In this document: positions 41,708 to 50,511 of the stretch, in pieces
Layout of the letters: each line of letters starts with the position of its first letter
How positions within the stretch are numbered: the first letter of the stretch is position 1
Assembly (NCBI RefSeq): GCF_036199905.1
Contig: NZ_CP108109.1
Location: 1,364,001-1,428,000 of the forward strand
Reading direction: 5' to 3'
Origin: Streptomyces sp. NBC_00223
Lineage (GTDB): Bacteria > Actinomycetota > Actinomycetes > Streptomycetales > Streptomycetaceae
Length of the DNA stretch: 64,000 nucleotides
Notes under the pieces: model-generated
Seen by the model: only the letters and a program-made list of their open reading frames with translations
Databases searched by the model: none
Told to the model about the DNA's origin: nothing
Made by a program: the position numbers and the translations under genes

Positions 41708-42418
41708 GTGAACCTGCTTCCCACCCTCACGACCACCGACGTCCAGCAACGGGCGCCACGCGTCGCCGTGCTGCCCGTCGGCTCCTACGAGCAGCACGGC
41801 AGCCATCTGCCGCTCATCACCGACACCGCCGTCGCCTGCGTCATCGTCCGCGAACTCGCCGCCGCGCACCCCATCCTGCCCCTGCCGCCGCTGGCCATCG
41901 CGTGCAGCCACGAACACGGCACCTGGCCCGGCACCGTCAGCATCAGCGCCCGGACCCTCCACGCCCTCATCACCGACATCGCCCAGTCCCTGGAGACCTC
42001 CGGCATCCGCAAACTCGTCCTGGTCAACGCCCACGGCGGCAACTACGTGCTGTCCAACGTCGTTCAGGAGGCCAACGTCACCGAGCCACGCATGAGCCTG
42101 TTTCCGCTGGGCGCGGAGTGGACCAGGGCCCGCGAACGCGCCGGCCTGGCCACCGACTCACACGACGACATGCACGCGGGCGAGATCGAGACGTCCATCC
42201 TTCTGCACGCCGAACCCGACCTTGTCGGCCCCGGCTATGCCACCGCCGACCACGCTGCCTCCGACCGCCCCTTCCTCCTCACCCACGGCATACGCGCCTA
42301 CACCAACACTGGCGTCATCGGCTTCCCGTCGTACGCCACGGCAGCGAAGGGCAAGGCCGTATTGGCCAGCCTGACCGCCGACTTCGCCGCCCACCTCCAC
42401 GCCCTCGGCGAGCAGTAG
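41708..42418 (+). CDS. Creatininase-family protein
   Basis: A 236-residue metal-dependent amidohydrolase of the creatininase family, whose members cleave cyclic amides or, as MftE, trim a RiPP-derived cofactor precursor. Metal-site motifs are GSYEQHGSHLPLITD (near residue 25), LVNAHGGN (near 109) and HAGEIETS (near 157). The GTG start has GAGGAG four bases upstream. No mycofactocin genes are nearby, so the role is open; the sugar/F420-type amidohydrolase members are alternatives. Confidence 0.92.
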   Translation: MNLLPTLTTTDVQQRAPRVAVLPVGSYEQHGSHLPLITDTAVACVIVRELAAAHPILPLPPLAIACSHEHGTWPGTVSISARTLHALITDIAQSLETSGIRKLVLVNAHGGNYVLSNVVQEANVTEPRMSLFPLGAEWTRARERAGLATDSHDDMHAGEIETSILLHAEPDLVGPGYATADHAASDRPFLLTHGIRAYTNTGVIGFPSYATAAKGKAVLASLTADFAAHLHALGEQ

Positions 42419-42519
42419 ACGTGCCCGCATCGCTCAACTCGACCTGTCTCCCTGGTGGGTGACCGACGAGGCGTACGACGCCGGCTGATCGGGGAGAACG
42501 GACCAGTGACCCACAGCAC

Positions 42520-42660
42520 GCCGCCGACCTCATCGACCAGGGCATCCACACTCGACGCGGCGTGGAACGTCTCCAGGAAGTCCGTCGCGGTTTCGCTCCC
42601 CACCGCACCGAACCCCGCGTCAGGGAAGCGTCCGAACGCATCACCGCCCTGGCCGCGTAG
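42520..42660 (+). pseudogene. Duplicated C-terminal fragment of the XRE-TPR regulator
   Basis: The last 46 codons of the regulator at 37.8-39.2 kb recur here in a conserved frame ending in TAG, with the same 21-bp trailer to 42681. There is no start or DNA-binding part. Substitutions versus the full copy are about six, some altering residues (for example Gly to Ala in RGFAPHR). The rest of the 320-bp gap between 42419 and 42739 shows no gene. Confidence 0.72.
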
Positions 42661-42681
42661 CGCCGCGAACGCGGCAAGGTC
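42520..42681 (+). repeat. 162-bp direct repeat, copy 2
   Basis: Second copy of the 39019-39180 segment at an offset of 3501 bp. The two copies bracket the Nudix-TPR-Nudix-creatininase module. Confidence 0.85.
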
Positions 42682-42739
42682 CGGTACGTGGATACGGGCG
42701 TTCGGGCAGGGTGCGGCGCGGAGAGAGCCCCGCGCCAAG

Positions 42740-43841
42740 TCACGCCGTGCGGTCCGGCGGCGGCCCCGTGCGCTCCAACTCCTTTACGAGCAGGAGCAGG
42801 TCGGCGGGGGCGGCGGCGAGGCGGACGTGGGTTCCGGAGTCGAGGAGTTCTGCGACGTACCAGTTCGCCGACGCGCTCCGCTCCTTGGCTCGGGCCGGTC
42901 GCCGCAGCCCTCGTACGGTGAAAGGCCCCACGGCTATCTTCTTGCCCCGAAGCGGCCCAGCCCGCCGTGGGCGAGCACCTCCATCGGCCCGGCGCCGAGG
43001 AGGATGTGGGTGCCCTGGAGATCCGTGTCGTCCGGCGTGTCCCGCAGGAAGCGGGCCGGCAGGAAGACGTCCTCGCCCTCGGGCAGCGAGCGCGGCTCGA
43101 CCGGCGGCGACCGGCCACTCACCCGCCAGGCCCGTGCCAGGAGGACGAGCACCACGAGCACGCCCGCGCTCGCCACCGGCACCGCGACGGCCCGGTCCGG
43201 GCGGCTTCCGGCAAGTGGCAGCGCCCACAGGGTGCGACGGCCAGGGGGATCAGGAACGCGAACACGCTCGGCTGCCTCGGTTCGCCCGCGGTGACGGGGA
43301 GCCCGTCGCGGGGGTGGCGTACCAGTGTGAAGACGGCGAGGGAGCCGACCGCGAGAACACAGAAGACGACGCCGCCGGCGATCCGGCCGGGATGCGGCAC
43401 GCCCTTGTTCGCGGTGTGCTCCTTGCCTGCGACCTTCATCAGGTCGCCGCGCCACCACGTCAAAGTGACGTGGTCACCGGGCCCGAAGGCGACGGCTGTG
43501 TCGTACGAGAGGTTCAGTCGGTTCGCGGGATCGCCGTCCCGGAAGTACAGCCAGTCGTCGCTGCCGCTCCTGTTCAGCCTGGCCTTGGTGCGCTCGATCA
43601 CCGCGGGCAGCATGGTCACGCAGTCGGCACGTACGTCGACCGGTGCCGCGGCCGGGCACGGCGAGGCCGCCCGCCACTCCTGAGCCCGCCGTTCCTCGGG
43701 CGACACCCCAACCACGGCGAACCAGGCGGCCCCCGCGACCGCCCCCACGACCAGCAGCGGCGGCAGCAGCCGCGCGCGTATGAACCGCCCCGACCCCGGG
43801 GCCGACTCCCCCCATCTCGAACATCCGGCCGATTCTGCCAA
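42740..43841 (-). pseudogene. Membrane protein gene broken by two frameshifts
   Basis: Coding-quality sequence passes through three frames. 43841-~43240 gives an N-terminal protein with a helix (PPLLVVGAVAGAAWFAVVGV near residue 30) and a second (GGVVFCVLAVGSLAVFTLV). ~43240-42945 gives a third hydrophobic stretch (VASAGVLVVLVLLARAW) through GAGPMEVLAHGGLGRF. ~42945-42740 gives GKKIAVGPFTVRGLRRPARA to the stop. One base appears lost near each junction, the second in a GGGG run. Rejoined, it would be a membrane protein of about 365 residues and unknown function. Sequencing error is possible. Confidence 0.6.
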
Positions 43842-44285
43842 GGCCCGCCCCCGCCGGCATCCGCATCAACGAGACCCGACCGAGCGCTCACGGTGTGACC
43901 AAAACAGCGGAGTCAGGCCGTGCCGATCGGCAGACCACACCCGACCGTCCGACGTCCTGGTCTGCTCTAGCGGAAAGTCGGCGTCCCCTGTCCGCGTCAC
44001 GCCCGGTTTCGGACACTTCCCCAAGTCCTCATCCTGGACGGCTCGCTTGTGATCAGACACCGTCGCCATGGGTCCGTATGCGAGTTCTGTATCGACCGCT
44101 CCTCAAGAGCCAAATCACGTCATGGAATGTCAGATTCTGACAGCTTAACAAGGGCTGATTCCCGTATGCAGTAAATGCGTTCGATTGCCATGATCAGTAG
44201 CGTCCTCCACCGTGATGTGCTGAATATGCCGATGGCTTCGCACGCCCTGCGAGCCCGGGAAAGCCTTGGGGACACCTTGAACGCC
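43842..44285. other. Intergenic region upstream of the P-loop operon
   Basis: 444 bp of lower GC than the surroundings with no supported gene. It holds the palindrome at 44127-44141 and A/T-rich promoter-like sequence (TTAACA near 44144, TATGCA near 44164). Confidence 0.45.
44127..44141. promoter_or_regulatory. Perfect 15-bp palindrome upstream of the P-loop operon
   Basis: TGTCAGATTCTGACA has six-base arms around ATT. It sits just upstream of promoter-like A/T-rich sequence, as expected for a repressor of the four-gene operon. No regulator gene is adjacent. Confidence 0.5.
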
Positions 44286-44708
44286 ATGCAGGTTGCTGAA
44301 GCGGGAGCCGCCACCCTCGTCAGCGAGATGGTCAAGAACACCTGGGAATCCGTACGCGACAAGGTGAGCAGGTTGTTCCGGCGAGGTGGCGAGGAGAGCG
44401 CCGAGCAAGACCTGCGCGTGCTCGACGCGGCTCGGCAGCGGCTCATCGGCAGCGCCGAAAGCGAGCGGGAGGCGGTCGAGGCCCGGTTGCGGACCGAGTT
44501 GGTGATCCAGTTGGCGGCGTTTCTGCAGAAGCATCCGGACGCGGCCGATGAGCTGCGGGAGTTGGCGGCCCGGTTCCAAAAGGCGGGAGAGGGTTCCGGC
44601 GCACGGGCGAACGTGCACCACAACGTCAACAGTCAGGTCGTCATTGCCAATGGTCCCATCAGTAACTCTGGGGGCTTCCACTACGGCAGGACGGAGAACG
44701 GTCAGTGA
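44286..44708 (+). CDS. Small helical protein with C-terminal NxNSxVVxAxG motif, operon gene 1
   Basis: A 140-residue protein of unknown function. It has a helical, charged body (VSEMVKNTWESVRDKVSRLF, then LRTELVIQLAAFLQKHPDAA) and a C-terminal beta-like tail NVNSQVVIANGPISNSGG. ATG 44286 is chosen because the family-like start of the helix follows at once; in-frame ATGs at 44175, 44190 and 44229 are alternatives, and none has a good ribosome site. The stop overlaps the next start. Its tail motif recurs at the head of the next protein. Confidence 0.6.
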   Translation: MQVAEAGAATLVSEMVKNTWESVRDKVSRLFRRGGEESAEQDLRVLDAARQRLIGSAESEREAVEARLRTELVIQLAAFLQKHPDAADELRELAARFQKAGEGSGARANVHHNVNSQVVIANGPISNSGGFHYGRTENGQ

Positions 44709-46795
44709 ACGAGCTGACCCCTCCCGGCGCCGTACCGCCTCAACCGTCTGCCCCTCCCGCCACGGTGTCGACGTCCGGTCTGCGGGTGGAGGTGACCGGC
44801 AACCACAACTCGAAGGTTGTCGTGGCCGCTGGCAACGTCACCATGACGAGCAAGCCACAACTTCCCGTGGCCGACATTCCTCAGGCCGACCTCGATGTCG
44901 TGCATCTCGCATGGGTGGACCTGAGCGCGCGCAACGAGACGGTACGCACCTCGGCCGAGATCGTTGATCGTCTCACTGGGGGCGGTCCCCGTCTGGCGGT
45001 CGTCAGCGGACCCGCCGGGTACGGCAAGCGCACTGCCGGGATCAGGGCTCTGTGGGAGATCTCCCAGAAGGCACAGGCCGATCACGGCAGGCCGCTGGCG
45101 CTTCAGGAAATCAAACCCGACTGGGAGAAGCCTGGTTTCCCCGACATCACCGTGCTGCCCGACGAGCCCGGTACCGGATACCTGCTGGATGTGGCCGCGG
45201 AGATCAGCTCATGGCGCAACTCCGGCAACGTAGCGGAGCAGTTGTTGAGCTACTCCGAAGCCCTGCTCTACGTGGGGTCGTATCTCGTTCTGATCGCCGA
45301 CGAGCACGGGTGGCCCGATGCCGCCTCCGGGACCTTGGCCAAAGTCGTCTTCCACGCCACCACGCGGCCCTCCGCCCACCGAGTGGCGAAGGCACACCTT
45401 CAGTACGTACACCGCCGGCCGGAGCGTGTTCGCTGGCTGAGCACAGCTTCCTCGGAAACGGAAAGCGCGGGCGAGGCGGCGCATCTACTGACCGACAGCA
45501 GCAGCCCCGCGGACGCGGCACGGCTGGCCACAGCCCTTGCCCAAGTCGACGGCTCCGCCCAGAGCCTGAAGACCGCCCTTGGCGCATTCCAACAGTGGCG
45601 CTCGGACGTTCAGGGGGTTTTCAAAGCCACAGAGGACAACCCGGACGACCGCGCACTGCTCGTCTCGGCGCTGTTCCTCAACGGCAAGGACGCGCCGACC
45701 GTCAAGGAAGCGGCCCGGACCCTGCTGGGAGAGTCCCACCCGACGAGCGTACGGAAGATCCTCACCGGACCGGATCTCACCACCAGGCTCACGGACCTGG
45801 GCGCGCACGTCACCGGGCGCACTGTGACACTCGACCACAAGCCCGGATACGCGGGCGCGGTACTGCTGCACCTCTGGCGGCAGCGCCCCGATATCCATCC
45901 GCTGCTCCTGAGCTGGCTCGACACCATCACCTCGCCCAAGCAGCCCGGTGCCGACCGGCTGGCCTCAATCAGCGACCTCTTGGTCGAACTGGCCGTCGCG
46001 GAAGACGACATCCGAGTCATCGAACAGATCCACGCCTGGATCGACAACGGCGATGACAGTGTCGGCCACCGCAAGCTGATCGCACGGGTCCTCACGATCG
46101 CGGCCGAGTCGGAGACGCTGGGCTCGAAGGTCCGCGCCCTCCTGCTGGACTCGGCGCAGGCTCCTTCGGAGACCGTGGCAACCGTCGTCGCTCTGGTCTG
46201 CCAAGGCGCCTTCGCGGAGCACTATCCGCGCCAGGTCCTTGTGCGTCTGCGGCACATCCTGGATCGGCCCGAGCCCGACGAGGCCGTGCGTACGGCTCAG
46301 GAAGCGCTCCGGGAGATCGCCTCCCGTGAGGGACAGTTGCCGCGGGTGTGGAGCACCGTCATCAAGTGGGCGACCGAGAAGAAGCACCTGGCAGGTCACC
46401 GGGCATTCCTCTCGCTCCTCGACCCTCGCGTCGATCCCTACGTTCTACAGGTCATGCTGACCGCCGCCGAACAGAAGCCGGACGTCAAAGAGGCTCTTGT
46501 GGAGGGCTGGAACGTGGCCCTGGCGGACACGCGCGTGGACGCCGAATGCCGGGATCTCCTCTCCGCCTGGGCGCGGGCGCGGCAATCGGGACAGGTACCG
46601 AAGGAAGTCGTGACGGAGATCCTCGACGACGTCGTCAGGCAGCATCTGTACTCCACACCGATCTCGGCCCTCATCTTCGGTGAGCCGGGGGTGGCCAACG
46701 ACGCGGCCATCATTGAACTGCGCAGGAACCTGAGGCTGCCTCCAGCGTTGTCGGCGGTCCGCCCCGGCCACGCGCCCGTGCCGGCGGAGTCCTGA
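44705..46795 (+). CDS. P-loop (STAND/AAA-like) NTPase, operon gene 2
   Basis: A 696-residue protein. A short beta-like segment NHNSKVVVAAGNV (residues 33-45) precedes the Walker A loop GPAGYGKRT (102-110) and a Walker B-like YLVLIADE (193-200). The remaining 450 residues are helical with Ala/Leu/Arg-rich repeats, suggesting a sensor or scaffold as in STAND ATPases. No nuclease, protease or membrane effector domain is visible within it. GTG 44705 overlaps the previous stop. Function as the regulatory ATPase of a conflict system is inferred from architecture and neighbours. Confidence 0.85.
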   Translation: MNELTPPGAVPPQPSAPPATVSTSGLRVEVTGNHNSKVVVAAGNVTMTSKPQLPVADIPQADLDVVHLAWVDLSARNETVRTSAEIVDRLTGGGPRLAVVSGPAGYGKRTAGIRALWEISQKAQADHGRPLALQEIKPDWEKPGFPDITVLPDEPGTGYLLDVAAEISSWRNSGNVAEQLLSYSEALLYVGSYLVLIADEHGWPDAASGTLAKVVFHATTRPSAHRVAKAHLQYVHRRPERVRWLSTASSETESAGEAAHLLTDSSSPADAARLATALAQVDGSAQSLKTALGAFQQWRSDVQGVFKATEDNPDDRALLVSALFLNGKDAPTVKEAARTLLGESHPTSVRKILTGPDLTTRLTDLGAHVTGRTVTLDHKPGYAGAVLLHLWRQRPDIHPLLLSWLDTITSPKQPGADRLASISDLLVELAVAEDDIRVIEQIHAWIDNGDDSVGHRKLIARVLTIAAESETLGSKVRALLLDSAQAPSETVATVVALVCQGAFAEHYPRQVLVRLRHILDRPEPDEAVRTAQEALREIASREGQLPRVWSTVIKWATEKKHLAGHRAFLSLLDPRVDPYVLQVMLTAAEQKPDVKEALVEGWNVALADTRVDAECRDLLSAWARARQSGQVPKEVVTEILDDVVRQHLYSTPISALIFGEPGVANDAAIIELRRNLRLPPALSAVRPGHAPVPAES

Positions 46796-46798
46796 TCC

Positions 46799-47572
46799 GT
46801 GGCTCTCCCCCTGTGGTCGCCCACCCTCCGCCGCACGCGCAGAACGGTCCGACGCGGCTTGTCCCGTTTCGAGGCCCGTTTGCCCAGCACCTGCCCGGGC
46901 ATCGCTTTCACTGCCCGGATCACGGCCACTGTGCTCACCGGGCCGCCTTATCCGGGCACGGACGACGAGATTGTCGGAGCTGTTCGAGGCGTGCTGAGAA
47001 AAGCGGCGGCCGATGTCTCCGCAACGTGTCATCCGGCAGACCTGGCCTCGGCACGCGACGGTGTCGGGCAGCACCTCCGGCGTCCGCGCGCTTTGCCCAC
47101 CGAGCCACCGGTCGACTTCCGGGCCGAGGTCACCCTCGATCTCCTGCTGGACGATCGGGCAGCGGTGGACGCCCTGCTCGCCGCGCAGCGCGAGCAGGCC
47201 ATGGCCGACATCCTGCGACGCCAGAATGCCGACGCGGTCGCTGCGGAACTGGCGAATCCCGATGCTCTGTTGGTGCGTTGGGTCGAGCGCGAGAACGCCG
47301 ACTGGTCCACATTTTCCGTGGCTTTCGGCCAAGCGGAGCAGATCGCACAACGGTTTGCCCAATATCGACCCGAACACCAGCGGACAATCGAGCACGAGGC
47401 CCTGGAAATCCTGCGGGAGTTCCTGAGCAGCTTCCCGGACCCCGCCCAAAAACGGATGCTCTACACGCTCTTTGCTGCCGGTATGGACGGCGCCAAGCGT
47501 CCACAGCACGCCGAGAAGGCACACGCTCTGCTCCGCAGGCTCACGCTCACGCATCCGGTGGGTGACGAGTGA
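46799..47572 (+). CDS. Uncharacterised helical protein, operon gene 3
   Basis: A 257-residue protein. A basic N-terminus (TLRRTRRTVRRGLSRFEARL) is followed by a beta-rich part and a long helical region (LLAAQREQAMADILRRQNAD, ERENADWSTF). I do not recognise a family. GGAG lies nine bases before GTG 46799, four bases after the NTPase stop, so it is surely co-transcribed and may be the effector or partner. Confidence 0.78.
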   Translation: MALPLWSPTLRRTRRTVRRGLSRFEARLPSTCPGIAFTARITATVLTGPPYPGTDDEIVGAVRGVLRKAAADVSATCHPADLASARDGVGQHLRRPRALPTEPPVDFRAEVTLDLLLDDRAAVDALLAAQREQAMADILRRQNADAVAAELANPDALLVRWVERENADWSTFSVAFGQAEQIAQRFAQYRPEHQRTIEHEALEILREFLSSFPDPAQKRMLYTLFAAGMDGAKRPQHAEKAHALLRRLTLTHPVGDE

Positions 47573-47828
47573 GCGAAAAAGGGGACATACGTCCGCCGAC
47601 CAAGAACCCGAGCCGCAGATGAGCACTGCGGCATTGCGGTGGCTTCTCGCCCCGCGCACAAGCTGGCGCGCCTGGCGCCTCATACGTTCCGGCGAAGGAG
47701 ACTTTTCGTTCGACACAGCTTGGCGGCGTATCCGGATCGACCTGCACCCCGACGAAATGCCCTACCGGTACCACGGCCACGTGGCAACAAACACCCCGGA
47801 CGACAAGGACCGTTTGCCCTGGAGCTGA
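47562..47828 (+). CDS. Small basic protein, operon gene 4
   Basis: An 88-residue frame from GTG 47562, overlapping the preceding gene by 11 bp. An internal ATG at 47619 would give 69 residues. The body ALRWLLAPRTSWRAWRLIRS, then WRRIRIDLHPDEMP, is Trp/Arg rich. It ends 20 bp before the converging DUF4365 stop. No family is recognised and the true start is unclear. Confidence 0.5.
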   Translation: MTSERKRGHTSADQEPEPQMSTAALRWLLAPRTSWRAWRLIRSGEGDFSFDTAWRRIRIDLHPDEMPYRYHGHVATNTPDDKDRLPWS

Positions 47829-47848
47829 CCTCTGTGTGCCCGTCAGGG

Positions 47849-48616
47849 TCAGGCAGGGTCAGGCTGCTCGATCGGCCGCCGCCACCACTCGGTGGATTTG
47901 AAGCAGCCCATCAGCCAGTGGGCTTCCGCCACGTCGAGGATGATGTGGCCGACAGACGGGATCGGCTCGAAGCGGAGCATCCGTTCCTGGATGTGCACGG
48001 GCTCCCAGTCCAGGTCGTGATGGAGCAGGACCGCGTACGGCTCGGCGCGGCGCTGCCAGAAGACCATGGGTTCGAAGACCTCGTTCTCGAAGGGTTTGAC
48101 GATGTCGTCCGGGGCGAACTCGACGTCCGCCATGTCCGCCCACCTGCCGACTCCCTCGCGTTCGCGGGCCAGGTAGCGCCGCATGCCCTGCACGAATGAG
48201 TCAAGACTCGCGTCGTCCAACACCGACTCACGCGAGACGACGATCGACCTCACCGCCTTGCGCAATGCTCTGGCCCGCCGGAGTTGACGGGTGGCATTCG
48301 CCCAGAAAAGGCCACCACGCTCCGGATCATGGACCACGCAGAGGACGGGTAGGCTGCCATCGCGCCAGTTGTCCCCGTGATCACCGACCTTTACCCGGTG
48401 CCCGCGTCTGGTCCGGGTCGAGATCCCGCCCTTCACCTGCATGAACACGGAATCCTCCGTCCGCTGCCCATCATGGACGAAGGTGACGTGCAGATCCTCA
48501 CCGTGATCGTTACCGCCGTCGATCTCCTGCACAATATGGCCGTGCCGCTCAAGCAGCGCACGTACCTCATTCACCGCCGTACGTCCGATGCGCCGGCTTT
48601 CGGGTACCTTCGGCAT
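47849..48616 (-). CDS. DUF4365 restriction-endonuclease-like protein
   Basis: A 255-residue protein. The N-terminal 130 residues match the DUF4365 PD-(D/E)xK-like fold: RRIGRTAVNEVRALLERHGH, GNDHGEDLHVTF and VFMQVKGG, giving the Asp and the Gln-x-Lys active-site elements. The C-terminal half is Trp-rich and unassigned. AGGGGGG precedes ATG 48616; a longer frame to 48715 is less likely. It converges on the P-loop operon. DUF4365 proteins are common in defence islands, so a nuclease role is reasonable but inferred. Confidence 0.8.
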   Translation of the reverse strand: MPKVPESRRIGRTAVNEVRALLERHGHIVQEIDGGNDHGEDLHVTFVHDGQRTEDSVFMQVKGGISTRTRRGHRVKVGDHGDNWRDGSLPVLCVVHDPERGGLFWANATRQLRRARALRKAVRSIVVSRESVLDDASLDSFVQGMRRYLAREREGVGRWADMADVEFAPDDIVKPFENEVFEPMVFWQRRAEPYAVLLHHDLDWEPVHIQERMLRFEPIPSVGHIILDVAEAHWLMGCFKSTEWWRRPIEQPDPA

Positions 48617-48839
48617 CCAAGCCCCCCTCACGATGTGCGGGGACCAGATTACGACCAGTCGCTCGGCGCCGCGCGGTCGAACGGTGCCTGCGTTTCCTCG
48701 GCGTCGCGAGGTCACGGTCGCGGCAGTGGCGACCGCAGGTTGAAGCGAATCGGCACTTGTTGCGCTGCAAAGCTGCGCTCCGCCCGTAGCGGCGCATCAT
48801 CTGGCCGCATTCGCACCGCATCAGGTGCGGTGGGCCCAT
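48567..48839 (-). CDS. Possible small cysteine-rich protein or gene remnant
   Basis: A minus-strand frame from ATG 48839 (or 48821) begins MGPPHLMRCECGQMMRRYGR and continues with CRFASTCGRHC, a spacing that could bind zinc. The rest is Arg-rich and runs 50 bp into the DUF4365 gene, and no ribosome site is convincing. It is the only thing of note in the 321-bp gap before the lipoprotein gene. Confidence 0.2.
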   Translation of the reverse strand: MGPPHLMRCECGQMMRRYGRSAALQRNKCRFASTCGRHCRDRDLATPRKRRHRSTARRRATGRNLVPAHREGGLDAEGTRKPAHRTYGGE

Positions 48840-48937
48840 GGCCGGGGCGGGTGGGGGTGGTTGCAGGTGGGTTACGGTGACGGGTTGTCGTGGGCTGGGC
48901 GGGAACGCTCCTTGGCACAACCGCACTTGGGGGAACC

Positions 48938-49615
48938 ATGCACAACCGCGCCACAACGGCCGCCATAGGTTTAGCCGCCGCCGCTCTGTTGCTCGCCGGC
49001 TGCAACGACGACCCGACCTCGGCCCCCGCACCTGGGGACCCGGCCTCCACGACGACGGCGGTCGCGTCGACCGCCACGGCCACCGCGTCCGCGAGCACCC
49101 CCGCAGGGACGGCCGCGACGGCCACCACCACGGAGGGCAAGCCCGTGCCCGACCTTGTCGGCAAGGGCCTCCAAGCCGCCCAGGACGCCGCCCAGGCCGA
49201 CGGGTTCTACAGACTGACCAGCCATGACTCCGCCGGGCGGGACCGTATGCAGATCCTCGACCGCGACTGGAAGGTCTGCTCCCAGACCCCGAAGGCAGGC
49301 GCCACGGTGTCCACGGACACGAAGATCGACCTGGGCGCGGTGAAACTCACCGAGAGCTGTCCCGAAACCGACCAGAAGCCGCCCGCCAAGGCGGGCCACA
49401 CGATGCCGGGCTTCGTGGGCAAGGCGCTCAACACCGCCAGGGAAGCGCTGCCGTCCGACACGTCGATCACGTCGACGGACGCCAGTGGCCAGGACCGCTT
49501 CATCCTCGTGGAATCGAACTGGAAGGTGTGCGCCCAGGAGCCGTCCGCGGGGGCAGCGCTGTCCGGGCAGCCGGTGACGTTCACGGCAGTGAAGTTCGGC
49601 GAGACCTGCCCCTGA
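48938..49615 (+). CDS. Lipoprotein with two PASTA-like domains
   Basis: A 225-residue secreted lipoprotein. The signal peptide ends in the lipobox LLLAGC (Cys near residue 22), then comes a Thr/Ala-rich linker to about 70. Two PASTA-like repeats follow: VPDLVGKGLQAAQDAAQADG to CSQTPKAGATV, and MPGFVGKALNTAREALPSD to CAQEPSAGAAL. PASTA domains bind peptidoglycan fragments or beta-lactams in kinases and PBPs; here they are on the outer face of the membrane without a kinase. ATG 48938 has a GGGGGAA ribosome site. Each repeat keeps paired Cys residues, perhaps disulfide-bonded. Confidence 0.85.
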   Translation: MHNRATTAAIGLAAAALLLAGCNDDPTSAPAPGDPASTTTAVASTATATASASTPAGTAATATTTEGKPVPDLVGKGLQAAQDAAQADGFYRLTSHDSAGRDRMQILDRDWKVCSQTPKAGATVSTDTKIDLGAVKLTESCPETDQKPPAKAGHTMPGFVGKALNTAREALPSDTSITSTDASGQDRFILVESNWKVCAQEPSAGAALSGQPVTFTAVKFGETCP

Positions 49616-49829
49616 AGGGACGTACGCCCCCGGCCTCGTCCCCGTTCGGCCCGCGGGGGTGAGGGGTGTCCATCGGGTGAGGGTGACTCACTCGAACGGG
49701 GGGCGAGGGGGCCGCCCGACCTGGGAGCGGTCCCCGGAGGGGGCCCGACGGGTGCCGGATCGCGGGGGCGAGGGCCGCCGGGGGGACCTCGGCGCATACG
49801 GGGCGGAGCGGGCGGGTTACGGTTGTGGC

Positions 49830-50288
49830 ATGCACGTAAGCGAGGAGCAGCCGCCCGGCGACCCCGCGCCCGGGCCGGCCGGCGGCGGACAGCGCTCGCT
49901 GTACGTACCGGTCAAGCAGGGGCCCGCGGGCGCGGTGGTCCGACTGTGGCGCACCCCGTTCGGCACCCGCACCGCCGTGGCGTTCACCAGCGACCGGCGG
50001 CTGCGGTCCGTGCTCGGGCCCTGCCAGCCGTGGATCCGCCTCTCGGAGCACGCGCTGCGCCGGATGGCCGAACCGCTGGGCGCGACGCGCCTCACCATCG
50101 ACCCCGTGCTGACCGCCCGGCCGCCCGCCGCCTGGTCGGACCCGGCGCCGGCCGAACCGTGCGAGTTCCGCCCGCCGCAGGCGCCCCAGACCGTGAAGCC
50201 CCCGCAGGCCCCGAAGCCCCCCAAGCCCCCGCAGGCCGCGAAATCCCCGAAGCCCGCGAAGCCGCAGGCCGCCGGCACGACCCCCTGA
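49830..50288 (+). CDS. SAV_915 family protein
   Basis: A 152-residue actinobacterial protein. The core, residues 24-95 (SLYVPVKQGPAGAVVRLWRT, AVAFTSDRRLRSVLGPCQPW, IRLSEHALRRMAEPLGATRL), matches the small SAV_915/SseB-like family of unknown function. The C-terminal 40 residues are a Pro/Lys/Ala repeat of PPQAPKPPK type. The start at ATG 49830 has only a weak G-rich upstream site. It stands alone, upstream of the sigma-factor fusion gene. Confidence 0.8.
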   Translation: MHVSEEQPPGDPAPGPAGGGQRSLYVPVKQGPAGAVVRLWRTPFGTRTAVAFTSDRRLRSVLGPCQPWIRLSEHALRRMAEPLGATRLTIDPVLTARPPAAWSDPAPAEPCEFRPPQAPQTVKPPQAPKPPKPPQAAKSPKPAKPQAAGTTP

Positions 50289-50511
50289 CGCCGGGCCACC
50301 GCCCCCAGCCACACGCCCCCGCCCGCCCGTACGCTTCCGCACGCCCACACGCTTCCGCACGCCCGCACGCCGGTCCACCCATACGCCCCCGCCCGCCACG
50401 AACCGCCCGCGCGAAAAGAAAATCTCACGACCGCGGGTTTCTGTTATCGCCCCCGCGTGGCACCGTCTCCTGTTCGGGGGCAGAGGTCCGGAGCGGAGAG
50501 CGGAGCGGTAC

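Noticed and set aside
41708..42418. Mycofactocin MftE
   Set aside because: No mftA, mftB, mftC or mftD genes nearby; only the family-level creatininase call is supportable.
39019..42681. att sites of an integrative element
   Set aside because: Direct repeats exist, but there is no integrase, excisionase or tRNA gene; kept only as a duplication/recombination finding.
44705..46795. NB-ARC/AfsR-type transcription regulator
   Set aside because: A P-loop is present but there is no SARP, LuxR or other DNA-binding domain.
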